Assembly (NCBI GenBank): GCA_949987705.1
Contig: OX465281.1
Location: forward strand, 192,187,112-192,251,111
Length of the DNA: 64,000 nt
Reading direction: 5' to 3'
Source of the DNA: Thereva unica
Taxonomy: Eukaryota; Arthropoda; Insecta; Diptera; Therevidae
How positions within the stretch are numbered: position 1 is the stretch's first letter; each line of letters starts with the position of its first letter. Both the position numbers and the translations under genes were made by a program. This document shows positions 1 to 10,731 of the stretch, piece after piece. Under the pieces are notes generated by a model. That model made no database searches and was not told the origin of the DNA. It saw only the letters and a program-made list of their open reading frames with translations.

Positions 1-29
1 ACTTTTGAACCAAAAAAGTGCTTTCTGCC

Positions 30-1330
30 CAGTGGCGTAAATAACACCCCCGCAAGCCCCGCAATGCGGGGGGGCGCCAGCCAGTCATAGGCGCTCGCAG
101 GCGCTGATAGACTCAGGGCTGATAGGCAATATTCATGAAGAGCGCCAGTCAATCATTGTATTGAGTGCCGAACAAAATTGTCCTTTAAAACCGCTGTTGA
201 AAATAGCATCAAAAGTTTTCATGATTAATGATTTTTCATAGACTACAGATAAATGTGACCCCTAAGGGCGTCCTCAGGGATTTCCCCATTCATCGTGGCA
301 TCCGGTGGTTGGGTTTTATTTGTATTGTCCCCTATCCCATGAAACCTCAGTTTCCAAATTCCAACCAGGCGTCACATAGTAGGCGCAGGCGCTTACTGTT
401 AATTTGGAAAAATTTTAACTCGAGAAAGCCAGTCAGATCCAGTTTCCCAACTGATTCCGTTCAAAACCGTCGCGTATAGTAACACGTATCCCAATTTATT
501 TAACGTTTTTTTAATTATATTTCGAAGAAAAACTGGCTTCTTATACCAGAGACACACTTGTGGTATAGTAATTACAATATGAGCAATATTGCAATATACT
601 TCAGGTGTGTCTCTATATACTGAGAAAAAATCTCGGTATACACTCAGTATACTCAACATTGAAACTCAATATCCCAATTGAGAAAAACTTCGTGGTATAG
701 CTCAGTATACCCTAGATTTAAACCGAAGAATAGTCTGGGCATAACCCAAAATGATAATTTCGAACAGAATTTTAATTCTAAATTTTCTATTTCACTTTTA
801 TTTTTAATATAAATTAATAATAATTTCACGATATTTCTATTCATATTTAACTTCAATTTAACTGCAGCACAATATTTTTTTTCGATTTGCAAATCTGACA
901 GATAAATGACAACTAAATAACTCAGTATACTAATGCAAGTGTGTCTTCACATTTTTATATTGTAATATGGCAATATTGCAATATCCTGATCTCAATTGCT
1001 ATACCACAAGTCTGTCTCCGGTATTACACGCTCATTTTAAAATGAGTGTAGTGAAGAAGAAAAAATCGGGTTGGGAAAATCTTGAACTCTTGTAATAGGT
1101 AGCACGTTGATTTTTGCTCTCCGTAAATTAATATTAACTTAATTAGGGCAAGTTGCAGTGTTTGATTTTAAGCGGTGGAAAGTTATTAAGTGGCAGAACA
1201 TGTAACATGAATAAAAAATTAATTTCGAAAACCCTCTTTTTTAAATCATCCCTGAAAAATAAGGAGTGTTGTGAAAAGGCGCCGTTATGGATTCTGCGGG
1301 GGGGCGCCTGCTTGCTTAGTTACGCTACTG
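30..1330. mobile_element. hAT-type non-autonomous DNA transposon with 8-bp target duplication
   Basis: The left end reads CAGTGGCGTAA and the right end is its near inverse (TTACGCTACTG). Both ends are flanked by the same 8 bases, TTTCTGCC (22-29 and 1331-1338). CAG...CTG-type ends with an 8-bp duplication are the hallmark of hAT transposons. GC-rich blocks with runs of G lie inside both ends. No transposase frame is visible, so it would need one supplied in trans. A separate MITE is inserted at 544-1023. The small open frames here are not convincing genes. Confidence 0.85.
544..1023. mobile_element. MITE with TTA target duplication, nested in the hAT element
   Basis: Inverted ends begin TACCAGAGACA on the left and, as reverse complement, TACCGGAGACA on the right, followed by CTTGTGGTATAG in both. 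TTA flanks both sides (541-543 and 1024-1026), as expected for PIF/Harbinger-type insertion. The interior repeats variants of CAGTATAC. No coding capacity is seen. Confidence 0.7.
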
Positions 1331-1536
1331 TTTCTGCCCCAGTGTGCGCCATCTTGAAACAACCATATTGATTTTTTTTACAAAATGGTCAGATTGCATT
1401 GTCACGTGAACTGTCCACGTGTGCAAAGTTTGAAGTTGATCGGTTATATGGAGGTGGGTCAAAATCAAGTTTCAAGATTTGTCTACATACATACACCAAT
1501 ACATACATACAGGTAGAGCTACTATATAGTGTATAT
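1331..1536. other. Unassigned spacer
   Basis: AT-rich sequence between two mobile elements. It contains a short run of ACATACAT-type repeats near 1485-1512. No gene or clear repeat family was recognised. Confidence 0.5.
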
Positions 1537-2334
1537 TAGGGTGGCCCTCTCTTGTATGGAGAGAAAAAAAATGGCTAAGATTCTAAGTCTCACCCCCTAC
1601 AAATATGCGAATACGCAAAAAACTAAGAAATTTAAAATTTTAGGTTAATCGGAAAAGATTTAGAGGTCGCTCATGGCGAACGAAATCTTAAAAAATGATG
1701 ATTTTTTACCTTTTTCCACTTTGTTCAACCCTTATTACCATTTTATCAGCCCCAAAAGGGTCAATTAATATTTTTTACCCATTCTACAGATTATTACCTT
1801 TCTAAAATGATCAAAATCATAAAGATCAGTTTACAAATAATAAAGCTATGAAATAAAAAGCACGGTGAAGAGTCTTTTTGAAAAAAAAACGATCAGTTCA
1901 AACAGAAACTGCACCGTAATCTTCGCATAAAGCATTGTGCTTTTCTGTTCATCTTTGCCCGTGCAGAGTTACGTGTACGATCAGTGATCCTCACTCAACA
2001 AATATACTATACGAGGATCTATACCAGCCATGCGTGTTTTGAGAAAAGAGTGTTTCTCTCATTTTTCATAATGTTTAACAATAATATCAGTTGAAACAAC
2101 AATATAAATTTACGAAAGCTAATTTAACAGAGTTAACCTATTCATTGAAAATTTACTTGTTCAAATTTTATAAACGTTATAACGTTTTTGTTCGACGAAT
2201 ATTATAGCTAACTAGCAAAAACCCGCGTGCGTTGCAACGCCTTTCAATAAAATAAGATTATGGGGACACAGTCTGCGATAGGAAAAAGCCATAGTGAAAA
2301 AAGAACAAATCTGGGAAAATTGATTTTAGGAGAT

Positions 2335-2595
2335 GACCGCCATGGACCAAATGATATATTGCCTATGGTGTTCTACTTATCATACTCTTTCATTTCATAT
2401 CCATGTCGAAGGTGTTGTGAAGAAAATGGTAATCCGCATTCTTGACGTGGCCGCTATGGACCAAACGATATATTGAGTATACTATATTGCCTTTGGTGTT
2501 CTACTTACCATACCCTTTCATTTGATATCCATGTCGAGGGGTTGTGAAGAAAATGGTAATCCGCCCTCTTGAGATGGCTGCTATAGACCAAACGC
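2335..2595. repeat. Tandem repeat, about 120-bp unit, two copies plus a partial third
   Basis: Two consecutive blocks both run from 'atggaccaaa' through 'ggtgttctactta' to 'gaagaaaatggtaatccgc'. The second carries a small internal insertion. A third start (tatagaccaaacg) follows near 2583. Short open frames here follow the repeat and are not convincing genes. Confidence 0.7.
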
Positions 2596-2964
2596 CTGCT
2601 TTTCTGTTGAAATTTTTTTTCTATAAACCTCACGGAGCCCGAGACCTTTCCAACGAATGCAAAACCGTGGAAATCGGATCGTGCGTTCTGGAATTATAGC
2701 GTCATGAAGGAAAACCCGACTTATTTTTATATTATAGATAAAAGGCATAAACTGTACTTCAATAGTGTGATATTGAAAATACAAACAAAATTATTTAAAT
2801 TGAAATTATTCAGGCAGTCTTTCCTTTAATAACGCTGTTTTAGTGTAAGTCGGAATTTTTTTTGTAATCAATAATATTTTGTAATAAGTATTGTTTATTC
2901 TGTTCGTCTTTACTCAATACTTTATTATATTCTTCGAATAACTTCACACCTCTTTCAGCTGTGT

Positions 2965-3262
2965 TGTACAGTGCCGGCCAAGAAAAGATAGACGACCAAA
3001 TCATACGAAGGAAATGGAATTGGGTTGGCCACACCTTGCGACGCAAAAATTTAGCCAAACAGTCCCTTGATTGGAGTCCGCAAGGATTCCGTCGACCTAG
3101 AACAACGTGGAGGAGAGCCCTACTAGCAGAAGCCGCAACAACTGGGAGATCCTAGTCGGACCTGAGAGCTGTCGCGCACAACAGAGTCCCCTGGATGGAA
3201 ACTGTTTCCGCCCTATGTCCCATGAGGGATTAAGGGAGCGCAATGATGATGATGATTTATCT
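2965..3262 (+). mobile_element. 3' end fragment of an RTE-like LINE
   Basis: The sequence matches the last 270 or so bases of the LINE copy at 41390-44680: the codons for QERIDDQ, the KWNWVGHTLRR motif, the TTWRRALLAEA region and the end CCCTATGTCCCATGAGGG. It ends in an ATGATGATGATG run, the kind of simple-repeat tail used by RTE elements. The reading frame is broken. A short inverted piece of the same tail sits at about 3344-3376. Confidence 0.75.
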
Positions 3263-4154
3263 GGTGGGAGTGGGAGATATAGGAAATCGGTTGAAATGTT
3301 AAACCGTTGAAAAAAATCGAATGTGTTCATCGTAATGAAATACTCCTTTAATCCCTCATGGGACATAGGGCGGAGCACTTCTTCTTTTAAATTCCTCAAT
3401 TTCTTCGAGTTTTACAGGAATACGTTTAACTGTTTCCCTAAATATGTCATCTGGCTCAGAATCATTATCTTCATAGACATCATGATCTTCATATTTTTCA
3501 TCAGTGGTAATAAAATGCTTTCATCTGTAGTCCTGGTATGCTGCCTCTGGCGCTATGGGACATTTAAACCAAGTCTTCACGTAAAAGCGAATGATAAAAG
3601 CACAAATATCAGCAAATTTTGTGTCTTCTAAAACAGTTGGTTTAATCTGAAGTGTGAATAAATATATTTTTATGAACGGATGAATGGAATATAGTCCCGT
3701 GTAGTATATGTATTTGTTGAATGAGGATCACTGATCGTACACGTAACTCTGCACGGGCAAAGATGAACAGAAAAGCACAATGCTTTATGCGAAGGCTGCG
3801 GGGATCAGTGGACCCTAGTACAGTTTCTGTTTGAACTGATCGTTTTTTTTTATTTTTCTTAAAAAGACTCTTCACCGTGCTTTTTATTTCATAGCTTTAT
3901 TATTTGTAAACTGATCTTTATGATTTTGATCATTTTTGAAAGGTAATAATCTGTAGAATGGTTAAAAAATATTTATTGACTCTTTTAGGGCTGATAAAAT
4001 GGTAATTAGGGTTGAGCAAAGTGGAAAAACGTAAAAAATCATAATTTTTTAAGATTTCGTTCGCCATGAGCGACCTCTAAATCTTTTCCGATTTGCCTAA
4101 AATTTTAAATTTCTTAGTTTTTTGCCTATTCGCATATTTGTAGGGGGTGAGACC

Positions 4155-4639
4155 TGTAGCAGTCGCTACTTGTATATACGTTTTTCGTTGTAGTAAGTTT
4201 TATTCAAGTATCGATTCAGTTTCTGTACTGTAATAATTTCGAGTACAGTGTTTTTGGTTACGTCTTAATTTGGATTCTCACTACTACTATGAAATACACT
4301 TGGGGAATTTAGATTGTCATATCACGTATGTATACACTGTACACAGAAACAATTTTAAAAAACATAGCCACACAAATATTGTAATATTAAAAATAATTTT
4401 GAATAATTGTAAGAGTATTAGTTAGAATTTCAAACACGTAGGCAGTTCCTTATAAAAGTTTTTATTATAACAGTTACATAATTTAAAAATAACGGTTAAT
4501 TTAAAAATATCTCTTTTGTAACTAAAAATATCTTTATAAAATAAAAGTTTTAATTTAATTTGGCAATATACTAAATTTTTATATTGCAATGAAATGAGGG
4601 AAGACAATGGAAGAAATAAACTAAGTCTGACCCATTTCA
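4155..4639 (+). repeat. 5' LTR of element 1
   Basis: 485 bp, beginning TGTAGCAGTC and ending CCATTTCA (TG...CA ends). By eye it is identical to the 3' copy. Confidence 0.9.
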
Positions 4640-4642
4640 TTC

Positions 4643-4655
4643 TGGTGACCCCGAC
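4643..4655 (+). promoter_or_regulatory. Primer binding site, tRNA-Trp type
   Basis: TGGTGACCCCGAC starts three bases after the LTR. It is complementary to the 3' end of insect tRNA-Trp including CCA (from memory of that tRNA). CsRn1-clade elements are known to use tRNA-Trp. Confidence 0.8.
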
Positions 4656-5144
4656 TGAGAAGAAACAAGAATTTATGAAGAAAGAAGAAAGAAAACTTTC
4701 CATTTAAAAAAAATTTTTTTTTGAAGAAAGAAATAATGAAGAAAATTTAGAAAACTGACGAAGAAAAGAAGAAAATCAAGAAAGAAATCTTTTTGTGAAA
4801 AATTTAAAGAAGAAAGAAGAGATTCAATTTAATTGAGGAAATCAAGTATTTATTTTAAACAATTCCTTTTCTTTAATTTTAAACTTTAAATTGTACAAAA
4901 TTTCAACATTACACTTACATAACTTAGTAGTGGTGACAATTCAATTTATTTCTTTCTGCCAATATTTTTTTTCTTTTTCAGGAAGTGAAAACTTGAATAA
5001 AATTTCGGGAATTTATTTAAGTTTGAATGTTAATCGACTCTTTACGCGAACGTCCACGGTTGTTATTTTAAAGTATCGCGAAGTTTTTAAGTCAAGTCGA
5101 AATTTTATTGAACTTCTTTTTACGCGAGTTTTATTTAAAAAGTT

Positions 5145-6005
5145 TTGATTAATATGAGTGTCCAAGGTGGTGAAAGTGAGAGAATGCACGTTAATAGTGA
5201 GAGTATCAGTGCATCTGCTGTAAAACTACCAACTTTCTGGTCTCCATGCCCAGAAGCATGGTTTATTTTAACAGAAAGCCAATTTAACTCGAAAGGAATT
5301 AGACTGGATGAGACTAAATATGAACATGTCATCCAAGCTCTTCCTTTAGAGATAATAATGAATATATTGGATTTCATTCAAAACCCACCACCGGAAAACA
5401 AGTATGAAGCATTGAAAACAACATTAATTCAACGATTTACAGAATCTGAAGAGAAAAAGTTGGAACAATTATTGTGCAATTCTGAGATGGGAGATAGAAA
5501 ACCATCAGAATTTTATAGATCAATGGAGATACTTGCAGGAACATCTTCGAATTTAGGAAAGGATCTGATTAGAAAGCTTTGGATGCGAAAATTACCGCCT
5601 GGTATTAACATCGCATTGATGTCCTCTGGCAAACAAAACATCCAAGATATTCTAATTTTAGCAGATAAAATTTTCGAATGTTCCAAATTTCAGTATATTT
5701 CATCTATCAATGATTGTTCTTTAAATCCTTTTGTAAACCAAAGATGTATCGATATAAATAACATTTATTTCGCTAAGAAGGTTAATGATTTAGAAAATAA
5801 AATCGAAAATTTAACAGATTGTATTAAGAAGCTTACAGTTAATAGGAATAATGAATTTCATCATAGGTCAAGGTCTAGAAGTAGAAGCCGGGATAGATCT
5901 AAATACAATAATAATAATAAACCATTTTGTTGGTTTCATTTTAAATTCGGCGACAAAGCTAAAAAATGTATTAAACCTTGCAACTATAATAATCAAAAAA
6001 ACTAA
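5145..6005 (+). CDS. Gag of element 1 (CsRn1-type)
   Basis: A 286-residue structural protein that would form the cytoplasmic particle. The N-terminal two thirds resembles Ty3/gypsy capsid: a KLPTFW start, [12 protein letters not shown] in the middle and KLWMRKLPP further on. The C-terminus has an arginine/serine-rich stretch ([14 protein letters not shown]) and then a zinc motif of the form CX2HX9CX3C (CWFH...KKC...C). That CHCC arrangement is the signature of the CsRn1 clade. The frame ends with TAA at 6003-6005, directly after an A AAA AAC slippery heptamer that leads into pol. The first visible ATG is at 5154; the frame is open slightly upstream. Confidence 0.88.
   Translation: MINMSVQGGESERMHVNSESISASAVKLPTFWSPCPEAWFILTESQFNSKGIRLDETKYEHVIQALPLEIIMNILDFIQNPPPENKYEALKTTLIQRFTESEEKKLEQLLCNSEMGDRKPSEFYRSMEILAGTSSNLGKDLIRKLWMRKLPPGINIALMSSGKQNIQDILILADKIFECSKFQYISSINDCSLNPFVNQRCIDINNIYFAKKVNDLENKIENLTDCIKKLTVNRNNEFHHRSRSRSRSRDRSKYNNNNKPFCWFHFKFGDKAKKCIKPCNYNNQKN
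5996..6002 (+). promoter_or_regulatory. -1 ribosomal frameshift heptamer A AAA AAC at the gag stop
   Basis: The last two gag codons are AAA AAC, preceded by A, and the TAA stop follows at once. In the -1 frame the sequence stays open through the protease motif into reverse transcriptase, while a TAA at 5990-5992 closes that frame just upstream. A AAA AAC is an established -1 slippery sequence. I did not identify a downstream pseudoknot. Confidence 0.75.
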
Positions 6006-9000
6006 ATATCCCTTCAGCGTGTTTTAAAAATAATACTCCAAAAAAATCTAACAGACTTTTTATTTTTGATAAAGAAAATAAATTTAAATTTTTAATTGAT
6101 ACAGGAGCCGATTTATCAGTCATACCGAATACATATTATGGAAAGTGTAAGAAAAATCCAAATTTAATTCTTTCTGCGGCTAACGGATCAATCATCCATA
6201 CTTACGGAACAAAACTTCTTAAGATAAACTTTGGATTAAGACGAGATTTAACTTTTCCGTTTATTATGGCAAGCGTCGACAAACCTATCATTGGCGCAGA
6301 TTTCCTTACTCAATTCAATTTATTGGTAGATCTTAAAAGGAAACGTTTAGTTGACGGCGATACAGAGTTAAGTGTTAATGGAATTATGATTAAGGCAGAC
6401 AGTCCATCACCCAGGCATTGTTCCTTTGATAGTGGATATGGCAAAATTTTATCAAAATTTCCCTCACTAACTCAACCTCCACACTATGATTTACCTGTAC
6501 GACATAATTTGGTGCATACTATTACCACTAAAGGCCAACTACCATTTTCAAGACCTAGAAGACTCGACACGAATAAATTTAAAATCGCTAAATTAGAATT
6601 CGAGCACATGGTAAAATTAGGTTTATGCAGAACATCTTCATCATCAGTCTCATCAGCACTACACATGGTTCCAAAAAAGGATTCCACTGATTGGCGACCA
6701 TGCGGAGATTACCGGAGACTAAACTCAATAACAATTCCAGACAGGTACCCGATTCCTCACATTCAAAATTTTACGTTAAATTTGAATGGTTGCACCATAT
6801 TTTCGAAGATTGATTTAGTGAGAGCTTATCATCACATACCTATGGCAGAAGAAGATATCTATAAGACAGCGATAACTACACCTTTCGGTTTATTCGAATT
6901 TACTCGAATGCCCTTTGGACTTAGAAATGCTGCTCAAACTTTCCAACGATTTATGGACAGAGTTTTAACTGGTTTGGAATTCGTTTTTGTCTATATTGAT
7001 GATATTCTGGTTGCAAGCAAAAATAAGGAGGAACACAAGAAACACTTAGAGCAGGTATTCGGCCGTTTAGAAGAATACGGAATAAATATTAATCCAGGGA
7101 AGTGTCTCTTTGGTGTACATGAAATTGAATTTTTAAGTCACAAAATTTCGAAGGATGGGATTCTTCCTTCTGAAAGTAGAATTAAATTCATCCAGGATTT
7201 TCCTTCACCAACTTCCATTAAACAGGTTCAACAATTTATAGGAATGGTAAATTACTTTCACAGATTCATTCCACGATTAGCAGAGTTGTTAAGCCCCATT
7301 CATATACATTTAGTTAGGGAGCTTAAGAAACCTAAAAGTTTGAAAAATTTTGACTGGACGGAAGAATGCGAAGACGCGTTCATCAAGGTGAAAAAGGCTT
7401 TTATTTCGGCAACTTTATTAGTGCATCCAGCGGAAAATCCTACGTTGAAGTTGACAGTTGATGCATCAAACATTGCGATTGGAGCAATGTTAGAACAAAT
7501 TAACAACAATGAAAGTGAACCTTTAGCGTTTTATTCCAAGAAATTAAGCAATGCAGAAATTAAGTATTCTACATTTGATAGAGAGCTTTTGGCCATGTAC
7601 TCAAGTATTAAACATTTTAGACATTTTTTGGAAGGTCGTGAATTTACAGTATTCACGGACCACAAACCTTTAACATCTGCAATTTGGACCAAAGCGGAGA
7701 GGAGTCCAAGACAAGCAAGACAGTTAGACTATGTTACCCAATTCACCTCCGATATAAGATACATCAAAGGAGAATCTAATGTAGTAGCAGATACTTTATC
7801 ACGAGTAACTATGGAGAATAGCAATTGTGACGCGATTAGCGAAAAACAAATAGATTTAAGCATTATCGCAGATGCACAAAAGGATGATACCGAGCTAAAA
7901 CAGTTGATTGAAAATTCAAATAAGAGTTCGAAATTCATTTTAGTGGAAACAGATGTACCTTTCTCAGAAAGTAAAATCTGGTTAGAGTGTTCCACTAGTA
8001 GAGATCGTCCATTCGTACCAGAGATATTACGAAGAAGCATATTTGACAAAATCCATAACTTATCACATCCAGGAATACGAGGTACTAGGAAATTAATTAC
8101 AAGTAGATATTTTTGGCCGAGGATGAATACTGATATTAATTTATGGGCGAAGTCGTGTATAACGTGTCAGAAAGCGAAAATTCATAGACATACAAAATCT
8201 CCGATACAAAAATTTCAGATACCTCTGGGAAGGTTTGATCACATCCATGTAGATTTGGTAGGCCCATTGCATCCGGTGGAAGGATTCATATATTTGTTAA
8301 CCGTAGTGGATCGATTCACCAGGTGGCCGGAAGTATACCCGCTAAAGAGTATCACAGCCAGCATAGTGGTCAAGACATGTATGAGCAATATTTTCCGAGA
8401 TTTGGGATTCCATTGACAGTTACTACGGACCAAGGAGGTCAATTTGAAGGAAAGCTATTTGAGGAGTTTTCAAAATTATTAGGAACCCATAGGATTCGAA
8501 CAACAGCGTATCATCCACAATCAAACGGAATGGTGGAGAGACTACACAAACAGTTAAAAGCATCTCTTAGAGCTAAGATGTCTAATCCGAATTGGTTGTT
8601 GCACATCCCAGCTATATTACTAGGTTTAAGAACAACGGTTAAGGAGGATCTTAATTGTAGTCCGGCTGAATTAGTTTATGGTCAAACACTACGGATTCCG
8701 GGAGAATTCTTTGTGAGAGACCCACAGCAAGTATCAGATCCGACAGACCTAGTGACGCAATTACGAGATCACATGAGGAATATTGTTCCAACAGATTCTC
8801 GGGATCAACGAAGAAATTTCTATGTTCCGAAAGGATTAGAAGATTGCGAATTTGTTTTTTTTGAGGACGGATAGAGGTAGAGGATCCTTGCAAGATCCTT
8901 ATGAAGGTCCTTTTAAAGTTATTAAGAGAAATAAAAAAGTTTTCACGATTGACGTCAACGGAAAAATAATGGTAGTATCAATTGATAGATTAAAACCCGC

Positions 9001-9076
9001 CTTTATTGAAAAGAAGGAAGACACTGAAAAACCAGTAACTAGAAGTTCAAAGAAAAAAGTTTCATTTCGGTTATAA
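5999..9076 (+). pseudogene. Pol of element 1: protease-RT-RNase H-integrase, two frame breaks
   Basis: Domains in order: aspartic protease with [10 protein letters not shown] (codons near 6098); reverse transcriptase with [14 protein letters not shown] and the catalytic YIDD in [10 protein letters not shown]; RNase H starting TVDAS; integrase with the HHCC zinc finger (HNLSHPG...CITCQ) and D,D,E core residues in [16 protein letters not shown] and HPQSNGMVERL. The frame holds from the frameshift site to about 8395, continues one frame back from there, then returns to the first frame at the T8 run 8855-8862. So one base seems to be missing and one extra. The second break is in a homopolymer and could be a sequence error. 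The end is rich in lysine. As it stands no full integrase would be made. Confidence 0.88.
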
Positions 9077-9155
9077 AATTAAAAAATTTTTTCGTTTTAT
9101 TTGAGTAATTAAATATTAAAATAATGTTTGATAGTACATTCATGGACGCTCGCGC

Positions 9156-9169
9156 TGAAGGGGGAGTTA
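9156..9169 (+). promoter_or_regulatory. Polypurine tract of element 1
   Basis: GAAGGGGGAG lies just before the 3' LTR, the expected place for the plus-strand primer. Confidence 0.7.
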
Positions 9170-9654
9170 TGTAGCAGTCGCTACTTGTATATACGTTTTT
9201 CGTTGTAGTAAGTTTTATTCAAGTATCGATTCAGTTTCTGTACTGTAATAATTTCGAGTACAGTGTTTTTGGTTACGTCTTAATTTGGATTCTCACTACT
9301 ACTATGAAATACACTTGGGGAATTTAGATTGTCATATCACGTATGTATACACTGTACACAGAAACAATTTTAAAAAACATAGCCACACAAATATTGTAAT
9401 ATTAAAAATAATTTTGAATAATTGTAAGAGTATTAGTTAGAATTTCAAACACGTAGGCAGTTCCTTATAAAAGTTTTTATTATAACAGTTACATAATTTA
9501 AAAATAACGGTTAATTTAAAAATATCTCTTTTGTAACTAAAAATATCTTTATAAAATAAAAGTTTTAATTTAATTTGGCAATATACTAAATTTTTATATT
9601 GCAATGAAATGAGGGAAGACAATGGAAGAAATAAACTAAGTCTGACCCATTTCA
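9170..9654 (+). repeat. 3' LTR of element 1
   Basis: 485 bp, TG...CA ends, apparently identical to the 5' copy. It is followed by the AGACC target copy (9655-9659). Confidence 0.9.
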
Positions 9655-9699
9655 AGACCCAAATTTGAAGCACTTTTGCAAACAAGGGCCACCCTAGTG

Positions 9700-10731
9700 T
9701 ATATAAATATCCTAAAACAGGCCCGTAAAAATACTGAATCTTCCAGTGAAAGTCCCATCCCAATCGGATTAGCCGTTTCCGAGATTACCGCGGACAAACA
9801 GAGAGACAAACATACAGACAAACAAAACAAAACAAAACCATATGAACTTAAGGTGCCTGTAAACGAGCAACATTTTTCAGCAATGTGTGGCCGGCAATAC
9901 TGGCTGAACGACATTGCTGAAAATTCAGCATTATTTCCATCAATATGTTCAAACTTGCCAGCAATATATTCGTATAGCCCAACGATAATGGCCATATTGC
10001 AACTACTGGCCGGCATGTTGCCTTTGATATCGGTCGTAGAGCGAAAATATTTAAACATTGCCGGCTATTTAAAAATGATTTCGAAATTTTCTTTGGACTA
10101 GAAGTACATATGTTGGTATGGCCTAAAGATGGAATAGTTGTAGCGATGTAGGGTGTACATTGGCTGGGTTAGGGATCCATGAATCTATAGTATCCGGGGA
10201 ACCAAACCGCACCCAAATACGTGCAGAGTCCCAGGAGATCCCCTTGACTAAGTCCATGGCGTCTCCCAGCCATAAGCTCCATTTTTCCTCCTATATACAT
10301 ATTTATAATTTGGCAATTCTTACAGTAATTTATCGTAAATGATTATATGCGGATAAGCTCGTCATCCTTTATCCTTAAGACCCTAGAACACATCTTAGCT
10401 TAAATATTCTATACCAAAGCACGCATATTGAAAAGGAAATGCGATTGACACCATACCGGATGAAGTACCGCTTTCAACAAAGCCAGCATGGGATCTACAA
10501 TGGTTTAAGTTAGTGGATCATCCGTATTCTTAGAACGCTCATATTCAACAAAAGCTTAGGAAGAGTAGAGTGGTAAAAAGGCTTATGGTTGTTTTGTATA
10601 TACATTTTTAAGGTCACCCTTCGTGAATCTAGTGAAATTTCTGAGCAAGTAACAACATATTTAGAATTAGCTCATCGCATTCTTCGTTTTTTAATAAGCA
10701 AATACTTCTTCCCTTTCAGCCATTGTCATAC
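9700..10731. other. Unassigned repeats; GCCGGC-rich interspersed family at 9849-10077
   Basis: The block at 9849-10077 starts GGTGCCTGTAAACGAGCAAC, which recurs inverted at about 13430-13501, so both belong to one repeat family. The remainder to 10731 shows no gene I can support. Confidence 0.45.

Larger units (their letters stand above)
4155..9654 (+). mobile_element. Ty3/gypsy LTR retrotransposon, CsRn1-type, element 1
   Basis: A complete element of 5,500 bp with 485-bp LTRs, a tRNA-Trp-type primer site, gag, pol and a purine tract. AGACC duplicates at 4150-4154 and 9655-9659. The two LTRs look identical by eye, implying a recent insertion into the right arm of an older inverted-repeat element. 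Gag has the CX2HX9CX3C zinc motif known from the CsRn1 clade in place of the usual CCHC knuckle. The order is protease, reverse transcriptase, RNase H, integrase, and no envelope gene is present. Two single-base frame breaks in the integrase region (about 8395 and 8855-8862) make this copy defective if they are real. Confidence 0.92.
1539..9694. mobile_element. Long-inverted-repeat element (TA-flanked), invaded by an LTR retrotransposon
   Basis: The ends are GGGTGGCCC and GGGCCACCC, flanked by TA (1537-1538 and 9695-9696), as in Tc1/mariner-type insertions. The arm at about 1580-2005 is the inverse of the arm at about 3705-4154, with a few mismatches and small indels. The last part of the right arm lies beyond the retrotransposon at 9660-9694. 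Without that retrotransposon the element is about 2.65 kb. The inner part holds a tandem repeat and two RTE LINE tail pieces. No transposase frame is seen. Confidence 0.65.

Noticed and set aside
2260..2445. Small gene in the tandem repeat
   Set aside because: The frame follows the repeat unit and is not kept in the second unit.
9676..10101. 141-codon open frame after element 1
   Set aside because: It overlaps the end of the older inverted-repeat element and a dispersed repeat, and has an equally long frame on the other strand.
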